The notes beneath the pieces are model-generated. The model was not told the DNA's origin, searched no databases, and was given only the letters and a program-made list of their open reading frames with translations. A stretch of DNA of 64,000 bases from Bordetella sp. FB-8. GTDB taxonomy: Bacteria > Pseudomonadota > Gammaproteobacteria > Burkholderiales > Burkholderiaceae_B. Below are positions 34,673-41,585 of the stretch, one piece after another. Position numbers and translations under genes: made by a program. The DNA lies in the NCBI RefSeq assembly GCF_000382185.1, contig NZ_KB907784.1, positions 2,195,633 through 2,259,632 of the forward strand, in the 5' to 3' direction. Positions within the stretch are counted from its first letter, which is position 1; the number at the start of each line of letters is the position of its first letter.

Positions 34673-34694
34673 GAGCTTGGTGATGCAGCAAAGC

Positions 34695-34743
34695 TTTGGC
34701 GGAGCGGACGGGACTCGAACCCGCGACCCCCGGCGTGACAGGC
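34695..34743. repeat. attL: remnant of tRNA-Asp 3' half
   Basis: Identical over 49 bp to 41930-41978. On the minus strand it runs from the anticodon loop (CTGTCAC) through the T arm to CCGCTCCGCCA. The outer flank keeps the host terminator. The inner flank is element DNA that itself resembles a tRNA D arm and anticodon arm. Confidence 0.93.
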
Positions 34744-34832
34744 GCGGCTTCCAATCGTCGCACAGCCTTGCAGGCCGCGCTCCTCCAACCAACTGCACCC
34801 CTGGATAGCCCATTTTTAGCACACTGCGGTGG

Positions 34833-34850
34833 CGATTCTTCGAGGAATCG
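34833..34850 (+). promoter_or_regulatory. Hairpin over the integrase ribosome site
   Basis: CGATTC-TTCGAG-GAATCG is a perfect 6-bp inverted repeat immediately upstream of ATG 34852. It includes the Shine-Dalgarno GAGGA (34842-34846), partly in its loop, so folding could limit integrase translation. Confidence 0.4.
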
Positions 34851-34851
34851 T

Positions 34852-35832
34852 ATGGCAACGGTAAGCAAGCAGGGCACATCCTGGAAGTGCCAAGTCCGCC
34901 GTAAAGGCTTCCCCACACAAACCCAGTCGTTTCCGAGCCGGGCCGAGGCAGTCGCCTGGGGCGTCCAGGTCGAGGCCGACATGCACCGGGGGTTGTTCGC
35001 GGCCCCGGACAAAGCTACCCAGGATATGACGGTGGCACAACTGCTAGACCGCTACGTGAAGGAGGAGGCCGCACACAAGGCGTCCGGGTCGGATGACGGA
35101 CAGCGGGCTGGGACGCTCAAGAGGGCGCTAGGAGGCTACGGCGCGGCCAACCTTACGCCTACCCACCTCCGGGAGTATCAGCTTGCCAGATGCCGCGTAC
35201 GCGCCCCGCAGACGGTTGTGCATGAGTTGAACCTTTTGCACCGGGCTTACGTGATCGCAGTCGAGGAGTGGGGCCTTGTGCTGCCCAGGGGCATCCCCAG
35301 CACGCGACGGCCTAAGCTGCCGGAAGGACGCCAGCGGCGTGTCCCGGAGCATGAGGTCCAGGCCATTATCGAGGACACGGCCTCGGTCGAGCTGAAGGTA
35401 ATAGTCCCGCTGGCTGTTGAAACCGCGATGCGACGAGGGGAGATGCTGGGGATACAGCCGCATCATGTGCGCCTGGACAAGCGTACCGTTCTGCTGCCTA
35501 AGACCAAGAACGGGGAGCCTCGGACCATACCGCTATCGACACGGGCGCACGCTCTGCTGTCCGAGTGGATAGAGGCCCTGCCGGAGGGGCATAGTGGCCC
35601 GCTGTTCAAGATCACGGGGCGGTGCCTTACTCAGGCGTTCTTACGGGCATGCCGCCGCCTGGGTTTTCCTGATCTGCGATTCCATGACCTGCGCCACGAG
35701 GCCACGAGCCGCCTGTTTGAGCGCGGGCTTAACGTGATTGAGGTGTCCCGGATCACAGGGCACAAGTCCCTGGCGATGCTCAACAGGTACACGCACCTCG
35801 ACGTGGGCAGCTTGGTGGACAAGCTGGGTTAG
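34852..35832 (+). CDS. Tyrosine recombinase/integrase of the island
   Basis: A 326-residue phage-type integrase. The N-terminal arm-binding part begins TVSKQGTSWKCQVRRKGFPTQTQSFPSRAEAVAW; a SAM-like core-binding domain follows (about 65-150). The catalytic set is visible: Arg in ETAMRRGEMLGI, Lys in LLPKTKNGEPRTIPLS, HxLR in FHDLRHEATSRLF, His in RITGHKSLAMLN and the nucleophile Tyr in LNRYTHLD. ATG 34852 has GAGGA at 34842; the longer frame from 34696 crosses the tRNA remnant and is not coding. It should catalyse recombination at tRNA-Asp. Confidence 0.95.
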   Translation: MATVSKQGTSWKCQVRRKGFPTQTQSFPSRAEAVAWGVQVEADMHRGLFAAPDKATQDMTVAQLLDRYVKEEAAHKASGSDDGQRAGTLKRALGGYGAANLTPTHLREYQLARCRVRAPQTVVHELNLLHRAYVIAVEEWGLVLPRGIPSTRRPKLPEGRQRRVPEHEVQAIIEDTASVELKVIVPLAVETAMRRGEMLGIQPHHVRLDKRTVLLPKTKNGEPRTIPLSTRAHALLSEWIEALPEGHSGPLFKITGRCLTQAFLRACRRLGFPDLRFHDLRHEATSRLFERGLNVIEVSRITGHKSLAMLNRYTHLDVGSLVDKLG

Positions 35833-35919
35833 GTGGCGGTCTTCTTCGGGCGGCAAACTGTCGCTCCGATCCATTGCCAGCGGTCGATCAGCTTGGCCGC
35901 AGGTTCATGGCAATTCCAC

Positions 35920-36249
35920 TCATTGAACTTGGATGGTGGTCACGCCATTGTCTTTGCGCATCTGCGGGGCTTGGTACTGCGGATCATCGGCGTTCAAACA
36001 CGAAAAGAAGATTGTGGCGCTGCCAGGGAACATGGGCTGCCTGCTATCCGCGTTGATGGAGCGGATCACCAAATGTTTGTTGATGGATTCGCAGTACGCG
36101 CTGGCGTGTTCGATGACATATCCCTGCACTGGCTCACAGATGCCGCAGCGACTGGCACTCAGCGAGTAGCTATCTTTCCCCACTGGTACGACTTGGCCTG
36201 TTACGCATGCACTTAGAAGCAGCGGCAGAGCGATTACCCATATTCTCAT
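35920..36249 (-). CDS. Small island lipoprotein of unknown function
   Basis: A 109-residue lipoprotein with signal MRIWVIALPLLLSAC (lipobox LSAC, cysteine 15). The mature part has four further cysteines (SRCGICEPV, SAYCESINK, IFFSCLNAD). ATG 36249 is preceded by GAGGTAAAA on the minus strand. It is the last gene of the minus-strand island block. I do not recognise the family. Confidence 0.7.
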   Translation of the reverse strand: MRIWVIALPLLLSACVTGQVVPVGKDSYSLSASRCGICEPVQGYVIEHASAYCESINKHLVIRSINADSRQPMFPGSATIFFSCLNADDPQYQAPQMRKDNGVTTIQVQ

Positions 36250-36419
36250 TTTTACCTCGGTGTACGAGTTGCAGCGGTTATATGCGCTCAGCCCATATTA
36301 TTCCAGTGCAGTACCGGACATAGAACGGTACAGCGCAATCACGGGTCACGAATCGGGCGTGCCTGGCGACGACTACGGCGGCTCTCGTACCCACTGGCAT
36401 CACTGGCTCAAACGATCAG

Positions 36420-36452
36420 GCATAAAAGCTGAAACCGCACCCGAAGGTGCGG
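36420..36452 (-). terminator. Rho-independent terminator with TTCG loop after the Sbal_3080-like gene
   Basis: On the minus strand CCGCACC-TTCG-GGTGCGG forms a 7-bp stem with a stable UUCG loop, followed by TTTCAGCTTTT. It ends the transcript from 36909. Confidence 0.75.
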
Positions 36453-36486
36453 CCTGAAGCACGAGAATCAGCGGGCGAGTGGCCGT

Positions 36487-36909
36487 CTACTTGATCCCCG
36501 CCAGCAGCTCGTCAATCACTGGGGTCATCTTTTCCTCGTTGCTGGCGTACTTGGTCAGCGCAAACCCGCCGTGGTGTGTGTACTCGGCCTCGGCTACTTG
36601 CTTCCCATCCTTGAAGATGTGCAGCTCGGCGTGGTTCATGTAGGGAACGATGTCCCAGTTGCGGGTCGCGGTGTAAGTCATGGTGTATTGGCAGTCTGGC
36701 GGCGTGTTGTCCTTGTACACGTCGGCCTTTATGCCATGCCGCTCGAAGCCCGCCGTTACCACGCTGAGGAAGTCGTTAACGGCAACAGCCGGGTTGTATT
36801 GGATGCAGACATGCTTAGGCGCTGCGCCGGTATCAAGGGCAAGGGGTTTGACGTTGATAGAGGTACAACCGGCAAGCAGCAACAAGCCACAAAGCAATGA
36901 CTTCTTCAT
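36487..36909 (-). CDS. Sbal_3080-family-like lipoprotein
   Basis: A 140-residue lipoprotein with signal MKKSLLCGLLLLAGC (lipobox LAGC). The mature part GAAPKHVCIQYNPAVAVNDFLSVVTAGFERHGIKADVY resembles lipoproteins annotated as Sbal_3080 family, which are of unknown function. ATG 36909 follows GGAGGAAATACAAAA on the minus strand; upstream in-frame ATGs lack this. It has its own terminator. Confidence 0.75.
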   Translation of the reverse strand: MKKSLLCGLLLLAGCTSINVKPLALDTGAAPKHVCIQYNPAVAVNDFLSVVTAGFERHGIKADVYKDNTPPDCQYTMTYTATRNWDIVPYMNHAELHIFKDGKQVAEAEYTHHGGFALTKYASNEEKMTPVIDELLAGIK

Positions 36910-36962
36910 TTTTGTATTTCCTCCGCGAGAGTTGAGCGGTTTATATATCAGGCCAGTACGCG

Positions 36963-37331
36963 CTACGCAATCTCCAGCATGCCGCCGATCTGGCCTACCT
37001 CCCTGTTCTCCTCGTCTACTTCCATAGACCCGCAGCATAGGCGCTCTGCGAGGCACTGAAGCCGCCGTACCCACAGATACCGCCGTGCGGTGGGCGGGCA
37101 GCAGGTAAAGCGATACGTGCGGCACTGCGCGGGCGTGCCAGCCGCAAAGGTCAGCACTTCAGCGACGACGATGCGGAACCCCTCGTTAACAAGGCCGACT
37201 ACGCAGGGCAGCGGCCCGTTTACTCCGCCCGCCGTGTCCCATCGGCTCTCACTGATGTAGACGGTAATGGCGGGGTGCGTGGTCGAGTTGGAGGATTTGC
37301 TGCGGGCGGTGCAATGTTCGTGAGTCTTCAT
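36963..37331 (-). CDS. Hypothetical cysteine-containing island protein
   Basis: A 122-residue reading frame from ATG 37331 with seven cysteines, several in the middle and end (RFTCCPPTAR, RLQCLAERLCCGSM). It overlaps the end of the next gene upstream by 83 bp, and no strong ribosome site is visible. The composition looks protein-like but no family is recognised. It could also start elsewhere. Confidence 0.4.
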   Translation of the reverse strand: MKTHEHCTARSKSSNSTTHPAITVYISESRWDTAGGVNGPLPCVVGLVNEGFRIVVAEVLTFAAGTPAQCRTYRFTCCPPTARRYLWVRRLQCLAERLCCGSMEVDEENREVGQIGGMLEIA

Positions 37332-37719
37332 GGATGCGTGGCGTGTATGTGGCTTGTAGGGCGGCAAGTTGCCGCGTTGATGTCATGGAGGTACGCCGGG
37401 ACGGATACGCCCGCCCGGCTAGTGATGGCGCTACCTCTAGCCTTCGTCCTCCTCGACTTGCAGCAGTACGGCGCGTGCTTGCCGTGTCCTGCACCTGGGC
37501 ATGAGCGTGGTTGATGGTCACGCGGTTGTATCGCTGCGAGGGCGGCGCGTTCTCGTCCACGATGGCGAACGATGTAGCAACCGTGCGCGTAGCGCCGTGT
37601 GCGCCGACACTGGCAGCGCGGGCAACAGCACCCCGCAGGTGGTAATCAGCTTGGGCCACTTGCCCGTCTGTCAGCATTCCAGCGGCGCGGACGCCGTGCA
37701 GTTCGTTTGAGTCTTGCAT
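37249..37719 (-). CDS. Hypothetical island protein
   Basis: A 156-residue protein from ATG 37719, which has a strong ribosome site (AAGGAG, 8 bp upstream). The N-terminal half (MLTDGQVAQADYHLRGAVARAASVGA; TVATSFAIVDENAPPSQRYNRV) looks like real protein; the C-terminal part is Arg/Thr/Ser/His-rich and overlaps the following frame (36963-37331). A frameshift or late stop is possible. No family recognised. Confidence 0.5.
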   Translation of the reverse strand: MQDSNELHGVRAAGMLTDGQVAQADYHLRGAVARAASVGAHGATRTVATSFAIVDENAPPSQRYNRVTINHAHAQVQDTASTRRTAASRGGRRLEVAPSLAGRAYPSRRTSMTSTRQLAALQATYTPRIHEDSRTLHRPQQILQLDHAPRHYRLHQ

Positions 37720-37771
37720 GTGTGTTCTCCTTGATTGTTGTTAAAGCGGCTCACCCGATGGGGCGGGCCTT

Positions 37772-37975
37772 CTATGGGATTGCGATAGCCGGGCCGCTGC
37801 GTGTGTGGGCTGGGGCCTCTCGGCTGGCAGCCTCTACTGCGTCGTGCATCTCTTTCGAGAGGAAAGCGGCCCGAACTCGCGCAGGGCGTTCTTGCTGGCA
37901 TTGGTAGCAAGCGGATGTGATGGATGTCGTCCCGTTGCAGGGCGCGATGTATTCCATTTCGTATTTGCTCGGCAT
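37772..37975 (-). CDS. Small hypothetical island protein
   Basis: A 67-residue protein from ATG 37975 with a strong ribosome site (AAGGAG, 5 bp upstream on the minus strand). It has a CYQC motif (SACYQCQQERPARVRAAFLSK) after an N-terminal MPSKYEMEYIAPCNG. The same ribosome-site style is used by the next gene (37719), suggesting one operon. Function unknown. Confidence 0.55.
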   Translation of the reverse strand: MPSKYEMEYIAPCNGTTSITSACYQCQQERPARVRAAFLSKEMHDAVEAASREAPAHTRSGPAIAIP

Positions 37976-38013
37976 GTGTCTCCTTGTTAGGTTGCGGCGG
38001 TCATAGACTGCCT

Positions 38014-38586
38014 TCAATCAATCCACCCGGCCCAGCGCAATACCTCCTGAACGTCCGGGAATCTCTCCGCCAAGGCGAAGACCGTAGAGCTGTCCAGGCT
38101 GGCTAGATCGGGGTTGTTGATGTGGTGGGTAGGGCAGGCCAGGGATAGCCGCCCAGTGGGGTAGGAACGCGCTGTGAACGCGCCGGAGATGAACTCGGTG
38201 TACTCGCCGGACTTCTCACGCTTTGCACGCTCCAGGCGATCCAGGTAGCTGTCGCGGGAACGCTGGGCCGGTGGCATGATCCCCTGCTGCATCAAGCCCC
38301 AGGCTTTGACGCCACGGGACAGCAGGCAGTCATAGCAGCCGCAGCAACGGACACGCCTGCGCTGGCTGCTGCATCGCTGACAGACCTTGCCGATGTACCA
38401 GGACTCGCCAGCCATGAAGGCATCCCAGCGGGCAGGATCGGCTACACGCTGGCGCAGGGCTTCGCCGTAGGCCGGATCATTGCGGGATAGCGTGCGCTGG
38501 TGCTTGGTCAGCCTTCGGCCCCGTGGCTGGGCATGCCTCCTTGAAGGTGCGACGGCACGAGCCAAGGGCGGCGCGTGTTGTGTCAA
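38014..38586 (-). CDS. Hypothetical island protein with CxxC cysteine cluster
   Basis: A protein of up to 190 residues. Its middle holds a likely zinc-binding cluster, KVCQRCSSQRRRVRCCGCYDCLLSRG (CxxC then CCxCxxC), followed by a charged helix (RDSYLDRLERAKREKSGEY). The start is unclear: TTG 38586 is the outermost and overlaps a TTGACA promoter-like sequence, so an internal start may be right. It ends 38 bp before the next small gene. The cysteine cluster suggests DNA or RNA binding, but no family is recognised. Confidence 0.55.
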   Translation of the reverse strand: MTQHAPPLARAVAPSRRHAQPRGRRLTKHQRTLSRNDPAYGEALRQRVADPARWDAFMAGESWYIGKVCQRCSSQRRRVRCCGCYDCLLSRGVKAWGLMQQGIMPPAQRSRDSYLDRLERAKREKSGEYTEFISGAFTARSYPTGRLSLACPTHHINNPDLASLDSSTVFALAERFPDVQEVLRWAGWID

Positions 38587-38630
38587 TTAGCAGGACGTAA
38601 TTGCCCGTGGGGTATGTCGTCTAGGCGACA

Positions 38631-38668
38631 GAAAACAAAAGGCCCGCCCGGATCACTCCAGACAGGCC
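38631..38668 (-). terminator. Rho-independent terminator after the serine recombinase
   Basis: On the minus strand GGCCTGTCTGGA pairs with TCCGGGCGGGCC around a GTGA loop (12 bp with G-U pairs), followed by TTTTGTTTTC. Confidence 0.8.
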
Positions 38669-38686
38669 GTTGATGGCGGGTCGCTG

Positions 38687-39571
38687 TCATGCTGACAGGC
38701 CGTACTCTTTAACCATCTCCGCGTATTGGTTCATGGCTGACTTGTAGTTACTGATGGTTTTAGCTTCTCGCTGTCCTTCTAGTTGGGAAGCGATGCGGTC
38801 TACATCAGCCACGGCACACAGCAGTGCTGGCGTGATGTCCTGACCCAACAGCCGCGCTACGGCGCGCAAGTAACTCACGTAGGACTTAGGGGAAGACGCC
38901 ACGTGGTCATTTTTCCCTACCCCGTGCTTCTGGATAAAGTCTAGGAACATGTCCTCGTGCCGGACGATTGCCCCCCCGACCATCGCCCGCTTAACCGTAG
39001 CGGCCCCGATACCAAAATGTTCAGCGGTCTGGCTAATTGATGCCTTGTGTTCAGCCCGCCAGTTGCGAATGTCCTCATAGGAATGCTCACGCTCCCGCCC
39101 GATGTATCCCCCTCGCTCCTTAGCAAGAGCGATCCCACGGGCCTGCATTTCGCGCCGATTGAGGTAGTCGGCCTCACCCTGAGCGGCCATGAACGCCAGC
39201 ACGGCGTCCCGCGTGGCCTTGGCTATGGCGTCAGTCGCAGCACCATCGAAAACCATGCCGTTCAGGGTGCATTCGACCCGTACCCCTGCCTTCATGAGGC
39301 GCTGCATGGTCGTATGCAGCTCGTCGTAGTTCCGGCTGATCCGATCCAGCCAGCGGACGATCAACGTCCCGCCGTGTCGTAGGTCATGCTCGACCTTGGC
39401 CCATTGCGGACGATCCAGCTGCGCGACGTGATAGCCCGACACGCCTTCGTCTATGAACACGTCCTTGGGGCCTACGCCATGCGCCTTGGCATCCTCGTGC
39501 TGGCTTGCGCTGCTCTGTCCGTCCGTGGTGCTGATGCGACCGTAGTACAGCTTGCGGGGTTGCTGGCTCAT
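38687..39571 (-). CDS. Serine recombinase (resolvase/invertase) with extra C-terminal domain
   Basis: A 294-residue protein. Residues about 6-140 form the resolvase catalytic domain (KLYYGRISTTDGQSSASQHEDA; the nucleophile serine should be in this region; then DEGVSGYHVAQLDRPQW and VRWLDRISRNYDELH). A helix-turn-helix follows (ASISQTAEHFGIGAATVKRAM). The last 90 residues (HEDMFLDFIQKHGV...SYVSYLRAVARLL...NYKSAMNQYAEMV) are an unusual addition resembling SAM-like DNA-binding domains. ATG 39571 follows GAGGA. Product may be an invertase, resolvase or an element-specific recombinase. Confidence 0.88.
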   Translation of the reverse strand: MSQQPRKLYYGRISTTDGQSSASQHEDAKAHGVGPKDVFIDEGVSGYHVAQLDRPQWAKVEHDLRHGGTLIVRWLDRISRNYDELHTTMQRLMKAGVRVECTLNGMVFDGAATDAIAKATRDAVLAFMAAQGEADYLNRREMQARGIALAKERGGYIGREREHSYEDIRNWRAEHKASISQTAEHFGIGAATVKRAMVGGAIVRHEDMFLDFIQKHGVGKNDHVASSPKSYVSYLRAVARLLGQDITPALLCAVADVDRIASQLEGQREAKTISNYKSAMNQYAEMVKEYGLSA

Positions 39572-39582
39572 GCTAGTCCTCA

Positions 39583-39647
39583 TGGATCAATAGGGTATGT
39601 GGATCAATAATGCCGCATGGCTCACATACAGTCAACCCTGTTGAGCC
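39583..39647. repeat. Direct and inverted repeats upstream of the serine recombinase
   Basis: TGGATCAATA is found at 39583-39592 and 39600-39609; GGCTCA (39619-39624) and TGAGCC (39642-39647) form an inverted repeat with 17-bp spacing. They lie just upstream of the recombinase start and could be its operator or recombination site. Confidence 0.4.
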
Positions 39648-39839
39648 AGCTACGCGCCATCCGTTGCATGGATCACACAGGTATACCTTAATGAGCCTGT
39701 ACGCGCATCTCGCTCTGCCGCTCGTATCGTGGCCCGTAATTCGGACAGCGGGGGCCACACAAGCACGATGAGGCGCAGAACCCACAAGAGGAACCGCCCA
39801 CCGCATGCCGGGACAATCCGCCTGTCAACTTAACGGGAG

Positions 39840-39959
39840 ATGGCCGTGGGCAAGGTAGAGGCAGCAGTGTGGGTAGTGCTCGGATGGCTGGGCCAGTGCG
39901 TAGCGCAGGACGCCTATCAGCACGTCAAGGCGCTGGTGTGCATGTTGCTGGGATGGTGA
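39840..39959 (+). CDS. Possible 39-residue hydrophobic peptide
   Basis: ATG 39840 opens a short frame with hydrophobic content (VWVVLGWLGQCV; VKALVCMLLGW). Only a weak GGGAG precedes it, too close to the start; GTG 39846 is an alternative. It is divergent from the serine recombinase. Coding status uncertain. Confidence 0.25.
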   Translation: MAVGKVEAAVWVVLGWLGQCVAQDAYQHVKALVCMLLGW

Positions 39960-40291
39960 TCGGGCAGGCTGCCCTCTCCCCGACGCTGCCGCGTTCTCGG
40001 GAGGGCCGCCACGGGGGAAAGCCAGGGCGCGGCGCGGGGGCGAACCCCACGGATGACTACATCAAAATTTGGTCCGCCCCTTATCGCAATATAGGGCTTC
40101 ATATACCTTCTATTGTGTGTCCTTTCGCCAACAGGCCCATATATTGTGATGAAGAAAAGGGTGCGAATCATTTTCTACAGGAACACAATAACCCCCATGG
40201 GTATTGAGCTAGAACTGTCCTTAAAGCCCGATTACCCGCATAAAGGAGCGAGAGATGCCCTCTTGCTTGTGCCCGCTCTTTAGGAGGTTTT
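39960..40291. other. Leader region of the zinc-ribbon/TIR group
   Basis: This 330-bp stretch turns from GC-rich to distinctly AT-rich after 40060 and should contain the promoter for the downstream pair. It holds two small overlapping frames ending at the zinc-ribbon start: 40149-40283 (44 codons) and 40255-40305 (16 codons with AAAGGAG ribosome site). I see no RNA gene or terminator. Confidence 0.5.
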
Positions 40292-40305
40292 ATGGCGTTC
40301 TATGA
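40255..40305 (+). CDS. Possible 16-residue leader peptide overlapping the zinc-ribbon gene
   Basis: ATG 40255 has a strong ribosome site (AAAGGAG, 40242-40248; 6-bp spacing) and encodes MPSCLCPLFRRFYGVL, ending at 40305, 14 bp inside the next gene. Its Arg-Arg codons AGG AGG form the next gene's Shine-Dalgarno, so translation could be coupled. A second frame, 40149-40283, competes with it. Confidence 0.35.
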   Translation: MPSCLCPLFRRFYGVL

Positions 40306-40519
40306 GAATGAAAAGGCAGTCCGCAAAACTGATAAGCCGGACAAATATAAGGTTGAGCGGAAACCGGGGACGAGGCCGTCCAGTCCTGGAATCTACAAGT
40401 GCCAAGCATGTGGCTATGAGGATGTGATCAATCGGGAGTGCGAGACCCTTCCACCATGCGCAAACTGCGAGAGGAAGCCGCACACGTGGAAGCTGCTTGT
40501 GACAGCCACAGATGAGTAA
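40292..40519 (+). CDS. Small zinc-ribbon protein, partner of the TIR gene
   Basis: A 75-residue protein with a clear zinc ribbon: CQAC (C37, C40) and CANC (C56, C59) in IYKCQACGYEDVINRECETLPPCANCERKPHTW. The N-terminus is charged and rich in Lys/Asp. ATG 40292 has a perfect AGGAGG (40281-40286). It ends 14 bp before the TIR gene, so the two form an operon. The zinc ribbon may bind nucleic acid or a protein partner. No function is known to me. Confidence 0.8.
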   Translation: MAFYENEKAVRKTDKPDKYKVERKPGTRPSSPGIYKCQACGYEDVINRECETLPPCANCERKPHTWKLLVTATDE

Positions 40520-40533
40520 GGGGCAAGGCGATC

Positions 40534-41487
40534 ATGCAAACCACTTCTGCCGCACCTAAAGTCTTTGTCAGCCACGCTAGCGAAGACAAACAGCGCTTCG
40601 TTATTCCCTTCGCTACTGCGCTTCTGGAGCGAGGGATAGACGCATGGGTGGACAGATGGGAGATGCTTCCTGGCGATAGTCTGGTCGATAAAATCTTTGA
40701 AGAGGGACTGAAAGATGCTTCGGCAGTTCTGATCATTCTCTCTAATGCCAGCGTGGCGAAGCCCTGGGTCCGAGAGGAACTCAATGCCGCCGTCGTTAAG
40801 CGTATCGAGAAAGGGACCAAGATCATCCCTATCGTCTTGGACGGCTGCGAAGTCCCGCAAGCCCTCCGATCGCTTGTATGGGAGTCCGTGAAGGACGTGA
40901 GCGACTTCAGCGGCTGTCTCAGTAGAGTTGTAGATGCGGTTTTTGGACACACCACAAAGCCTCCCATCGGTGCGACCCCGAGCTACGTCAAAAGCGCTGC
41001 GCTGCCCGATATTGGAGGTCTTACTACTGCCGACCGCTTTGTGCTGAAGGTGCTGTTCGACACATTTCTAACTCAAGGAAGGGAATACGTTTCGCCGTCA
41101 GCGATTTTGGCCGCCGCAGCCGAATACGAACTGGACGAGCCTCTGGTGTCAGACAGTTTGGAAGTCCTCGCGCATCAAGGCTATATCGAGTTGCTGAGGC
41201 ACTTAGGGCCAGGGCCGTACCACGCCCGCATTGAGCACCATGGCGTGTCTATGGTGCTCGGGAGTGCAGAGCAAGACCTAGTGGCTCAGGTGAGTCTACG
41301 CATTGTGAACAACGGCCTTACTCAAGCAGCCGAAATCGCAGCAGCAACCGGCCAACCCCATTCATTGGTGGACCATGCAATTTATTTCCTGGAGATTTAT
41401 GGGCACGTAAAGGCCGTAAGAACGCTGGACGGTTCCACCTTCATCCATCACGTAAGTCCGACCCTCAGGCGGGTGCTAGCAGCCTAA
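40534..41487 (+). CDS. TIR-domain protein with two C-terminal winged-helix-like segments
   Basis: A 317-residue protein. Residues 8-135 form a TIR (TIR_2) domain: KVFVSHASEDK, the box GIDAWVDRWEMLPGDSLVDKIFEEGL, and SNASVAKPWVREEL, where Glu82 lies four residues after Trp78 as the catalytic glutamate does in NAD-cleaving TIRs. From about 158 two winged-helix-like segments follow (LTTADRFVLKVLFDTF...LEVLAHQGYIELL; LTQAAEIAAATGQPHSLVDHAIYFLEIYGHVKAV). It is encoded in an island with visibly lower GC, 14 bp behind a zinc-ribbon gene. A role as an anti-phage NADase triggered through the C-terminal part is inferred. No TM segment is seen. Confidence 0.88.
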   Translation: MQTTSAAPKVFVSHASEDKQRFVIPFATALLERGIDAWVDRWEMLPGDSLVDKIFEEGLKDASAVLIILSNASVAKPWVREELNAAVVKRIEKGTKIIPIVLDGCEVPQALRSLVWESVKDVSDFSGCLSRVVDAVFGHTTKPPIGATPSYVKSAALPDIGGLTTADRFVLKVLFDTFLTQGREYVSPSAILAAAAEYELDEPLVSDSLEVLAHQGYIELLRHLGPGPYHARIEHHGVSMVLGSAEQDLVAQVSLRIVNNGLTQAAEIAAATGQPHSLVDHAIYFLEIYGHVKAVRTLDGSTFIHHVSPTLRRVLAA

Positions 41488-41585
41488 AGCCTATTCTCTG
41501 GCCTGCGCGTGCATTATCAGACGAAGCGAAAGCCCTGCTTCAACCCGTGATGATACCGTCCGCCTCCTAACCTCAAGGAGGCTGT

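Noticed and set aside
34696..34851. N-terminal extension of the integrase from 34696
   Set aside because: It crosses the tRNA remnant and lacks a ribosome site; ATG 34852 has GAGGA and gives the usual integrase N-terminus.
36260..36457. 65-codon plus-strand frame in the island
   Set aside because: No ribosome site, GTG start, and it runs through the terminator hairpin of the minus-strand gene.
39869..40207. 112-codon plus-strand frame upstream of the zinc-ribbon gene
   Set aside because: Gly/Arg-rich composition, no ribosome site, and it spans a clear shift from GC-rich to AT-rich DNA; more likely an intergenic region.
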